DNA from: Mastigamoeba balamuthi | Lineage: Eukaryota; Evosea; Mastigamoebida; Mastigamoebidae | Reading direction: 5' to 3' | Length of the DNA stretch: 64,000 nucleotides | NCBI GenBank assembly: GCA_902651635.1 | Contig: CACRSC010000031.1 | Coordinates: 985,376 to 1,049,375, forward strand | Made by a program: the position numbers and the translations under genes | Shown here: piece by piece, positions 56,021-64,000 of the stretch | Layout: every line of letters starts with the position of its first letter | Position numbering within the stretch: the stretch's first letter is position 1 | Notes under the pieces: generated by a model | Databases searched by the model: none | What the model was told of the DNA's origin: nothing | Seen by the model: the letters and a program-made list of their open reading frames with translations, nothing else

Positions 56021-56179
56021 CAGGTACTGTTACAGGAACACAGGCCAAGAATGTGAAGCCGAAAACGGGTTTCAAGGCTGGGTTCCCGTCACGGAGAGCC
56101 GACTCACTGCAGCACAGATGACACCTGTGGAGGTCAGAACATCAGAGGGCACACACATATCCCTCTGCCAAGCAGGAAC

Positions 56180-56758
56180 ATGGACCTTGATGGACACATT
56201 GACTTCACTTCGCCTCTGTTGAAGTCTGGCTCTGCCCTGCTGGGTCTGAAGAGGGAGTCAACTTCCATGGTTATAACACACCCAGAGGAGGACACAACCG
56301 AGAACACTCTACCGAGGCAGTCTTTGGCAGAGGTAAAACGTGATTGTATTATTTTCTTGCACACGATCACCAAGGGAGAGGGTAAGAGCAAGGAGGTACT
56401 GTTCCATGTTAACACGGGCTCGGAATTTAACTTCACAGAGACCAGACTCCTTGACCTGCTCCAGATACTACACCAGAAACTACCATCCGAGTTTGAGGAA
56501 CAAAAATGGGTCACCAGGATCAACGGGGTGTTGGTTAAGCATACAGGCATCGAGGTCCAGATCCACACAGTTCTCGATCCGAATGAGGATCCTGTCACAA
56601 TTCCCATCATCGAGGTTGCAAATGGTACAATTGGCTCAGACGAAATCCTGCTGGGACTGCATGAATGCCACTACTATGACTATAGTACTGGCCAGAATTT
56701 CCAGGTACCCAAAAATGCAGGAACAAAAGGTCTTTTTTGTAATTACCAATTATATTGA
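56180..56758 (+). mobile_element. retropepsin-like protease relic
   Basis: A 192-codon frame with VLFHVNTGSEFNFTETRLLD, where D-T-G-S of retropepsins is N-T-G-S, and IGSDEILLGLHECHYYDYST in the place of the second conserved region (ILLG). If this is the protease of the adjacent gag, the catalytic Asp is lost. It sits 3' of the CCHC frame, as expected for gag-pro. Confidence 0.5.
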
Positions 56759-56814
56759 AAAGCAAGAGGGAAATCCTGATGTTAGTAGCAAATAAAGTCT
56801 CTTTTTGCTTCTTT

Positions 56815-57010
56815 CACTAGGGCCAGGCGACGTTTCATAGAATTTACCAGTGCAACAGCATAACTCTCAGACAGATTCCTCCACTCCTAATGCAGATTTT
56901 CACAGAGCTTCTAGGCAGTTCTGGACTATCTCTCTGCTACCTTGGCCTTGAGGCAGGCCTTGAGGATCCTTCAAACGTTTTCAATAGGGTTCAGGTCCGG
57001 GCTGCATGCT
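56815..57010 (-). mobile_element. Tc1/mariner transposase scrap
   Basis: Read on the minus strand, this encodes PACSPDLNPIENV then a TGA where the family's Trp should be, then RILKACLKAK. The SPDLNPIENVW block, which includes the third catalytic acid region, is diagnostic of Tc1/mariner DDE/D transposases. More in-frame stops follow, so the copy is dead. It interrupts or abuts the LTR-type element, giving a nested arrangement. Confidence 0.8.
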
Positions 57011-57075
57011 GGCAGGGCAGTACCTTGATGTGATTCTTATCTTAACACGATCTTGCTGATGCTTTGTAGAGTCAG

Positions 57076-57615
57076 ATGAACATGGTCCAGGTGGATCGCT
57101 GCTATGTGTACAAGAAGCCATGTGACATCGTTTTTCCCGAGCCTAATGTCAAGGGGCTCAGTGAAATCACGGTTGTCAAGGACCCAGGCATGGCATACTC
57201 AATCAACCCACTCAACTCTGCTCTGCATGTCGACCCAGCTCACCCTACATCTACACCAGCCACAGCACCAATGCCACCACACAAACGGGTGGTATTGAGA
57301 GACAAAATCACATCCGACCCGCAAAAGGTCATGGAGGCAAAGGACATTCTTGCACAGTATGATACAAATGTCCTAAACAGCCTTGATGGGATCAATATGA
57401 GTGCTACGTTCCAGAGGGCCATCGATTCTGTTCTAACACCACTGGCCCACACCTCCAGCTTCGTGGACAACGTGAATGCGGGCAGCCCATCCTATGGGGT
57501 GAAAGTAAGGCACAGGTGACAGCCCTTTTCAACGTGTTTGCCAAGCATAATGTGAAGGTGAAGCCCAAGAAGTGTTCCAGGGGCCCTAAGGTTCTGCGAC
57601 AGCTGGGATGACTGG
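57076..57615 (+). mobile_element. retroelement fragment with reverse-transcriptase-like scrap
   Basis: A 147-codon frame (QMNMVQVDRCYVYKKPCD...) followed, in another frame, by FNVFAKHNVKVKPKKCSRGP and KVLRQLG. That second part resembles the segment after the RT active site in Ty3/gypsy elements (L...LKVKPSKC...). It lies 3' of gag-pro-like sequence, so it may be the same element split by the Tc1 insertion. No intact YxDD motif was seen. Confidence 0.45.
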
Positions 57616-57619
57616 TAGC

Positions 57620-58900
57620 GTTTTGCAGAACGGCTGTATGATAAGGACATTTTGCAGTCTTTCCTCAGCCTTATGCAAACAGAGGTTAAAACGAGTTTTA
57701 AAAACTGTTAAAATTTGAAAAAGGAAAAATCAGAAAACAGCAAAAAGTAACGAAAAAGAGTGAGCAATCATAAAGCTTTAGCATAAAAAACGAATAGCGC
57801 CAAAAAAGAAGGGAAAGTGGACTAAGCTGTTATTAGTTGACAACTGTCAACAAAGAAAGAACCGAAAAAAACGCTTAGACATTTATTGCTCAATCGCTGG
57901 TGATTGAAGAAAGAAATACAAAAGAAGTTTAGAGAAACACGAAGAGGAAACACAAAACCAATGATAGAGAGGTTTCAATAACTCTGAACAGAGCTGAACA
58001 GAGGGAAACCAGATTTAAGTGAGACTGAGAAAGAAACTGTTTCTGTGTTATGTCTTTCTCCTCTTGGAGTCAGGAGAGTGCACCTTGCCCAGTGCCTCGT
58101 CTGCTTCCTCTCCCTCCTTGGACTCGGCTGCTTTCTTCCTTCTGCCCCTTGTACCACGCTTCCTGCTCTGAGTCGTGGTTCGACAGCCTCTTCCTCACGG
58201 GGACTGGATCCCTTCCTCTGCCTCTGCCTCTTTCTCTCCCTCTGCCTCTCTCTTAGTCTCGTTCTCATTCTCGGCCTTGCCCTTGTCCTTCTTCTCTGAG
58301 GCTTCCTCCCCTCTGCTTGCCTGTTCTGCCTGTGGCTTGTTCCTGTTCATGCTCTCTGCAAAACAATGAGATAAACAAAAATTGCAGTGCATACTCTCTA
58401 AGCGCTTGAGGTCCTCCATCGTGAAGCCTTTCGAAGTTCTGAGGATGCTGGCAAGTGGTTTTACAGAAGCCTGCACCTGCGTAGCTGACATGCTCTCTAT
58501 TGAATTGCATCCTTAGCATTCGGCATTGGTGTGTCCTCAGTAGCAGACCCACCAATTGAGACACCAGAGGGAAGAATGACAGAAGAATGTCCCTGACAGA
58601 ACTGTCAGACAGACAGTGAGTAAATGGCAACTTGCCTGGGACGCGGAAAGTGAGGCAGTAGCCTCAGATGCAAAGATCAAACCATGGAGCCGAGGCGAGA
58701 TGCTCTCAGGTTGGAAGGGAAGCGAAGCAGCAGCTGCAACAGAAGGCTGGTTGGGGGGAACCACGACAGGAGCAGCAACTGTGAACAATAGAACATAAGA
58801 AATGAAACAAGGCAGAGAGAGTACGAGGATCCGTGAGCATAGCCTGGGGCGACCATGCAGCCAAATCCTCTTTCGTCTTGTGGATCAGTGCTGCTGAGGA
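57620..58900. other. low-complexity, A-rich then S/L-coding pyrimidine-rich DNA
   Basis: From about 57,640 to 57,980 the plus strand is A-rich with no gene. From about 58,040 to 58,310 it is a CT-rich tract (tctctgcctctt-like), open in several frames merely because of bias. No gene is supported. Confidence 0.5.
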
Positions 58901-58901
58901 C

Positions 58902-60222
58902 TCAGAGAAACTGTGAAGAAGCCGGAAGTTCTTCTGCTATCACAGTTAGTCTGTTATCACTGGCAATAAGAGAAAAAGGGAAAAACTGTTTCAAGCAGGA
59001 TGTCATCATGGGTCGAAGTACAGAACAGCCTGTGGTATGATGCCTGGTTGCATAACGCAAACAAAGTGTGCTAAGCCTGAACGGATTGCCTATCTCCACT
59101 ATGTTGAAGTGAAAGAAAATGTCCTTGACATAGTTCAACATAGATGTCTCCTTGCTCCTTGAGCTGCAGTGGTGGTACACAGACAACAGCAGTTCTGCTA
59201 TTGTCTTGTACTTGATGTGCGGCATCGAGGAGCAGTACAACTCCTCTGTCCTGTTGACTGGTACGCAGATGAAGGTCACGTTAAGGCTGTCCAGGAAGAA
59301 CTGTCGAGCTGATGGGATCAGGAAGTGGACTACGAGGTTGTAGTGGATCTTCTTGTCCTTCTCCTGTGGCTCGAAAACGTTCTTGTTCTCTGGGAACAGT
59401 GGTATCACCAGAGTTGAGAACCACCTTCTCTCAAGTCTGGTATTTGAAGGCAGCAGAGGCAGATTCTGTGGTAGAACCTCTGAGCAATCGGCTTATAGAC
59501 CTGCATGGCTGTATTCTAAGTACAGTCAACCAAGAAGTAATCAGACCTCGGCTGGGTAGAGGGCCTTACTCCAGTTCAGTCTCTTCTTTTCCGACAGGTT
59601 GGCCAGCACAATCTCCTTCCGATCACAGTGGACGCAAGGTCGACTTTCTCCACAGTCTTTAGCCTCCCCCACATCACCGCAATTGTCACTGGGCCCCAGC
59701 CCCACATGGTGTCTGCAGTAGGGACATCCTTGCAGTCCATGAATTTGCCCTGCTGCAGGGCTGACCAGAGAACCTCGAGCTGGGTGCCAGAGAAAGACGA
59801 TTTTTAGTGAGTAGCCATGTCTATGGCCCGCATCACAGTCTCGACATTTTCGTACAAACTGGCTGCTGTCTCCATGGCACTGTACAGCAGACGGGTTTGC
59901 TTCCTTATCAGATGGCTCTTCAGCACCTTTCTGTAACAAATGTGAGTTGTACAGTTATCACTGGAGATAACCTGACGAAAGACAAGACAGCCTCCATGGG
60001 GTGCTTCAACAGGGATGACATCTCGAATGAGGTGATCGAGATGGTGTCGATGCCAGGGATCTTGCTGATGGGCAGGAATTCCCCTGAAAAAGGTGTTATA
60101 TGCCAGCGGTTTTCGTCTCTTGGAAAAAACACATCGTGCGTTGTGAGGTAAGCTTGGTATTGGCTGTCCCTCACAACACGAGCAGGAAGCCCATAAGCGA
60201 GTGTGTGTACAAAATCGCGCAC
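58902..60222 (-). other. minus-strand coding potential, unknown element or gene
   Basis: Three minus-strand blocks read as exon-like protein: MRDFVHTLAYGLPARVVRDS with DVFFPRDENRWHITPFSGEF (60,222-59,920), TQLEVLWSALQQGKFMDCKD with MWGWGPVTIAVMWGRLKTVE (about 59,820-59,650), and NVTFICVPVNRTEELYCSSM with TIAELLLSVYHHCSS (59,408-58,902). The amino-acid make-up is protein-like, but joins are unresolved and no domain is recognised. It may be a transposon-carried gene. Confidence 0.35.
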
Positions 60223-60289
60223 GATTCTGAATGGGCAGGACTGAGAACTGGGGCTGGGAACAAGGGAATTATAAGTCGGCGGTTATGTC

Positions 60290-60398
60290 GGCGGTTATTA
60301 TTGCCAGCACATACTGTGCCGCCGGCATATAGTATATGCTGCTGGCAAATAGCATATGCCGCCGGCATAAAATTCTGTGCCACCAGCATATAAAGTGA
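60290..60398. repeat. alternating inverted copies of a GCCGGCATATA unit
   Basis: Units such as gtgccgccggcatata, tatgccgccggcataa and gtgccaccagcatata alternate with the reverse complement (tatatgctgctggca). Just upstream the 12-mer gtcggcggttat occurs twice in tandem. The block ends at an N (60,408). Confidence 0.7.
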
Positions 60399-60407
60399 GG
60401 AAAGGCA

Positions 60408-60408
60408 N
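60408..60408. other. ambiguous base (N), probable contig join
   Basis: A single N. The LINE-type frame is open from the very next base (60,409), while the sequence before it is an unrelated repeat. This suggests the element was cut by an assembly join rather than by true 5' truncation. Confidence 0.7.
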
Positions 60409-62169
60409 CGCCTGGATGAAGACTTCACAGCGGCTTTCCCACTGCGACACAGCATCGGAAAAATGAGACTGACAGCAAATACGGCAGGACACTCCATTCG
60501 GCCCTGGCAGCACCTACCCCAGTGGAATCTTCTCACACAAGCAGAGAAAAACATCCTCCTGGATATGGGAACCCCAGCAGAGATCGGCCCCACTATGAAC
60601 GAGTCCCTCATTCACGAAGCGGGCAAACGCGGGTGGCAAATAAATAGAAAAAGAGCGGAAGGACTGATGCGCCACCTGGTATGCAACAACCAAGGCGAAC
60701 CAACACACAAACCAGTGGACCTGAGTAAGATGGGTTACCACTTTAATACGAACCTGGAGCTTCAATGGACCATCACATCGAACACAGGAGATGGTACTTG
60801 GAAGGACTGGCTAATCGTAGCAACTGATGGATCCTATGACCCAAGCTCCGGTAAAATGACAATGGCCGTGGTGGTGGAAGAACACTCTGAAATGAACGAA
60901 GCTATACAAGTCATGGGCGTATGCGCCTCATGGACACCGGAACTCCGCGTGGTCGAATACGTGGCAGAAATCATGGATCCGACATCCAAATGCATTATAG
61001 CATGCGACAATGACCTGATAGTACACACTCTAAATACAGGAGACCTCACCACAGTAGTGGAAAAAGACGCAGTCTGCCGATTCGTTCGACTACGGGAACA
61101 CGCACAGGCCAACGGAGGCAATATTGTCCTCCAACATATCCATAGCCATCAACTGGAAGGCCGAGGGGAGGAAAGCGATGCCACTAAAGCCCGCATTGCA
61201 CAGGACAACCAAAGATGGGGCACGGAACTACAGAGGGTCATCTGCCTGAATGCAAAGGCAGACCAGCTCGCACAACAAGCTTTGTCACTAGACAGATGCC
61301 ACGAGCCAGACCACCCCCTGTGGGGAATAGAGCTCGCCTCTATCCAAGAACTCACCATGACAGCACCACCGAAACCCACACACAACTTTCACATGGTTTT
61401 TAGCATTGCCCGGTGACACCGCCTCCGCCGATGTGAAGCAACAGAGACGACAGCAGGAATGACGAAAATCCCTCCAGTCCTCCTGCATGAAGAAACCAGA
61501 AAACAAGCCCAGCACATGGGAGGTCTCCGATGGCATCAAGCCATCATGGGCACCTATCGCACTCATAATAACGCGCAAGCAGTGACCCCCAAAAAAGTGT
61601 GGAATAACCTGGCCCCACGTACACGCCTACACTGGAGTGATCCCAGATGCCCATTCTGTACGACCAAAGTGGACTCCCTGAAGCACCGCCTCTGGTCATG
61701 CCCCCAACAGAATAAATGGCGCACCAAGCTCACTAGCATCATAGGAATACCCCAAACTGAACTGAAGACATGGGCCCTAACCCAAGCCACCAAACACAAA
61801 GACGCAGACCCCATACACTATACACTAGCATACGGCACATGGGATAAGAACCAACAATCAAAACAGCAGCTCGAAATACAGGAAGAGTGAGTCGCCACGA
61901 TGCAAGACTGGCTAGAGGACATGAGCCATACAGATAACCAAAAGGCCCACGAAGCACAAAAAAGACAGATCCCAGGTGACACCACCAAAACCCCATTTAA
62001 CTGCCTGGACACCACACGTCCTACCAAACGCCCCAGACTGCCAACCAGGCAGAAAAAGACATTCACTGTCACAGAGCCTATGATAGAGGATATGGAACAT
62101 GGTGCCGCACCACAAGCACCTGCCACCGAGCCAACCCCAGCCAACAAAACAGCACCACACCACCACTAG
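60409..62169 (+). mobile_element. LINE-type ORF2 3' part: RNase H plus zinc-finger region
   Basis: From 60,409 one frame runs to TAG at 62,167-62,169, broken only by two TGA codons (61,414-61,416 and 61,888-61,890). The RNase H domain shows WLIVATDGSYDPSSGKM (first Asp), RVVEYVAEIMD (Glu), CIIACDNDLIVHTL (Asp) and LQHIHSHQ...NAKADQLAQQAL (final Asp): all four acidic positions. A C-terminal zinc-finger-like block follows: RLHWSDPRCPFCTTKVDSLK with HRLWSCP (C-x2-C-x8-H-x4-C), as in the zf-RVT end of many non-LTR elements. The tail to 62,169 is Lys/Thr/Pro-rich. No reverse transcriptase lies within the window on this frame; it would be 5' of the N. Confidence 0.8.
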
Positions 62170-62610
62170 ACCACACCATCAGACCACCCTAACCACCCCA
62201 CCAGGGACACAGCACGATACAGTACCTACCCCAGCCACCAAAAAAAGGACAGCACTGGACTCACCAGACTCTCTGGCACCCGATCCCACCATCATCAAGA
62301 AAGCCCTCAAATGCCAACGCACCCCAAACGTCGAGCGAAACCACACTATAATCAGCATGTTCAACAAGTACACGGAGAGCGCGAAGAACCAAAAACAGGA
62401 CGCGGTTCTGGAACCAGTATTCCCGGAACCGCCCCTGGACATACCCCCCCAGGCCTCACAACACACATGCCCTCCCCAAACACACCACCCACCATAACAC
62501 CCCCCCCCCCCTACCACAACGCCCCTGGCCCGCAAGGGCTTATCCCTCACTAGCAGTGGAAAGGGAAACGACGATTTTCGATTTTTCGAGGAGATAAATC
62601 TCTACAAATT
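62170..62610. other. Pro/Thr-rich element tail with poly-C run
   Basis: C/A-rich sequence, open in the plus frame ending about 62,497 (TPATKKRTALDSPDSLAPDP). A run of C (about 62,503-62,512) follows. Probably the 3' end or spacer of the LINE-type element. Confidence 0.4.
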
Positions 62611-63235
62611 GTGAGACTTATCTCCATGGCCAACCCTATCATTACGAGAGACCACATTAACGAGGACCTTGTTGCCTTCCTTGGGCTTACCCTGTTCTTA
62701 AACCTTATCAAGTCCATCAAGGCCCACCCACCACAGCTCAACAGCAAATACCGGCCAGTGGACGTGGTGCAAATTTGGGTCAAGTTGACTCTGTGGAGAG
62801 ACCTCATGAACGCAGGAATGAATCACCTTGCCAGGGGGATTCGACCCTGGCTGGCAACGTCCAACCAGTCTGTGGACAAGAACATCCCTCGTGTTCGAGA
62901 CAGGCTGCACGAGTGGGCTGGTGGCAACATCAAGTTTGGCACTCTGGGTGACCGACTTCGTGCTGTTTGCAAGATCAAGTTCAGCAAACCAATTGAGGGC
63001 ATCACTCTGTGGATCGACTCCACTGACATCTGGATCGAGCATGGCAAGGGGGTGCACTTCAACTTCTTCAACGTGGTTCACTAACAATTTTGAGATAAAG
63101 AGGCGCCAAAAGTGAGAGGTGAAGTGGCAAGGACAACCACCTGGCCCTGTGCTACATGGTCCTCATTGACAGGAAGCGTAGAGTGCACAAGCTGTGAGGC
63201 TACTACTCACCCAAGTTCTACAATGGCAGTTCCTG
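62611..63235 (+). mobile_element. DDE transposase relic (family not assigned)
   Basis: A 157-codon frame ending at 63,084 has PVDVVQIWVKLTLWRDLMNA, KIKFSKPIEGITLWIDSTDI and WIEHGKGVHFNFF. The WIDSTD stretch looks like the first catalytic Asp of a DDE transposase. In a shifted frame (about 63,127-63,225) it continues GKDNHLALCYMVLIDRKRRV, a stop, then GYYSPKFYNG, where a second Asp region would be. One frameshift and a stop make it non-functional. Confidence 0.55.
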
Positions 63236-63303
63236 AAGATGAACAAGGAGAGTGGTTCAAGGCGAATGAACCAAATGATGTGCTGACACGTCGATCACGT
63301 TTA

Positions 63304-63690
63304 CGTTCCGTAGCGGAAGCAACTCCGCTACATGCCGCTACACAGACCTCCACTACGCACTGTAGCGGAAGCAGAAAAGCATAGCGGCATGTAGCGGAAG
63401 GTGTGTAGCGGCATGTAGCAGAGAATTGATGTAGTGGCGCGTAGTGGACCCACATGTAGCGGCATGTAGCGGAGGATTAGTGTAGCGGCGCGTAGTGGAC
63501 CCACATGTAGCGGCATGTAGCGGAGGATTGGTGTAGCGGCGCGTAGCAGACCCACATGTAGCAGCATGTAGCGGAGGATTGATGTAGCGGCATGTAGCGG
63601 ACCCCCATGTAGCGGAGTGTAGCGAAAGGCTGTGTTGCAACAGTGTGTAGCGGAGGCTGTGTAGCGGCATGTAGCGGAAGTCTATGTGAT
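63304..63690. repeat. 51-bp minisatellite built on a GTAGCGG core
   Basis: Near-identical 51-base units begin at about 63,449, 63,500 and 63,551 (cccacatgtagcggcatgta...), with diverged copies on both sides. Each unit has four copies of a shorter tGTAGCGG-like motif. Because 51 is a multiple of three, the minus strand stays open with a 17-residue repeat. Confidence 0.9.
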
Positions 63691-63760
63691 TCAGTGCAGA
63701 TAGTTATTTTAGTTTACATCATTTGTGTGCTGTGCTAGCTGAACAGACAGGTGAGCAGTA

Positions 63761-64000
63761 ATGCAGAGGGAAGCAGGTTCTCAGAAAGCCACAGCAGGTG
63801 AGCCTTGTGCACAGATGGCGTCAAGGCAACATCAGAGAGATGTTGCCTGGGAGCACAAGGCATACCGCTGCAGTGCATGTGACAGGTACTACATGTTGCA
63901 GTATCACCTGCAGAGGGCTGGGCACATGGGCAGTCACCATCGCCCCGAGAAATGGAATGCAACATCAGGCAGATGGTCTGCTCTGTTCGTTGCAGACAGG
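63761..64000 (+). other. partial ORF with a C2H2-like finger, runs off the window
   Basis: From the ATG at about 63,761 the frame reads MQREAGSQKATAGEPCAQMA and then AYRCSACDRYYMLQYHLQRA, followed by GHMGSHHRPEKWN. The C-x2-C...H-x4-H spacing is finger-like, as in BED or C2H2 modules of transposases. The frame continues past the end of the window, so this is truncated. Host gene or element is undecided. Confidence 0.4.

Noticed and set aside
54480-57620. LTR pair bounding the retroelement
   Set aside because: I looked for a long direct repeat on either side of the gag-pro-RT relic and could not find one; a self-alignment would settle it.
58040-58310. Leu/Ser-rich protein from the CT-rich tract
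   Set aside because: Open in several frames at once because of base bias; no sign of real coding.
61414-61890. TGA used as a sense codon
   Set aside because: Several firm host genes in the window end at TGA exactly where their families end.
63304-63690. CRISPR array
   Set aside because: The units are contiguous and diverged with no unique spacers, in a eukaryotic genome; this is a minisatellite.
1-64000. tRNA or rRNA genes
   Set aside because: None recognised by eye on either strand; a covariance-model scan would be decisive.

Overview
This is a window of nuclear DNA from a eukaryote, most likely a GC-rich, ciliated, free-living protist. The genes are broken by short spliceosomal introns (roughly 40-100 nt; donors often GTGCG or GTACC, acceptors TTYAG or CGCAG). 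Several are unmistakable eukaryotic single-copy genes: BBS2 (cilium), SPT16 (FACT complex), SYS1 (Golgi), eL30, a Rab GTPase, casein kinase 1 and KNL1/Spc105 (kinetochore). A complex II membrane anchor (SDHC-like) points to a mitochondrion or related organelle. Host genes end in TGA, TAA and TAG, so the code looks standard. I could not settle the lineage from sequence alone; a flagellated amoebozoan is one possibility, but that is a guess.

Layout, 0-52.2 kb: this part is dense and GC-rich, with genes on both strands and gaps often below 200 bp. In order: a Byr4/Bfa1-like mitotic-exit GAP scaffold (-); a small unknown protein (+); a Sel1-repeat protein (+, with an assembly flaw); KNL1 with a long MELT array (+); a secreted SDR (+); SDHC (-); a Rab (-); a polytopic membrane protein (-); eL30 (-) divergent from transketolase (+); a Q/P/A-rich eIF4E-binding/4E-T-like protein (+); a THH1/TOM1/GPR137-like 7-TM protein (+); an MDR dehydrogenase (-); a transmembrane protein that joins an outside von Willebrand A domain to an inside ADP-ribosyltransferase (-); NAPE-PLD (-); CK1 (-); SYS1 (-) divergent from BBS2 (+); a second Sel1-like protein; two unknowns; SPT16 (+); a CPHC thioredoxin-like membrane protein (-) divergent from a half-size ABCA transporter (+); and an F-box-like unknown (+).

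52.2-64 kb: base composition drops sharply and host-type genes stop. This end is a graveyard of mobile elements: an LTR-type gag with two CCHC knuckles, a retropepsin-like relic and an RT scrap; a Tc1/mariner scrap; a LINE-type RNase H/zinc-finger ORF cut at an N; a DDE transposase relic; and a 51-bp minisatellite.

The most novel items are the VWA-CCP-TM-ART receptor-like protein (28,885-32,016), whose splice joins restore one continuous frame, and the KNL1 array in which an RRxS (Aurora/PKA-type) site is fused to almost every MELT motif. Two single-N positions (5,287 and 60,408) mark assembly joins.
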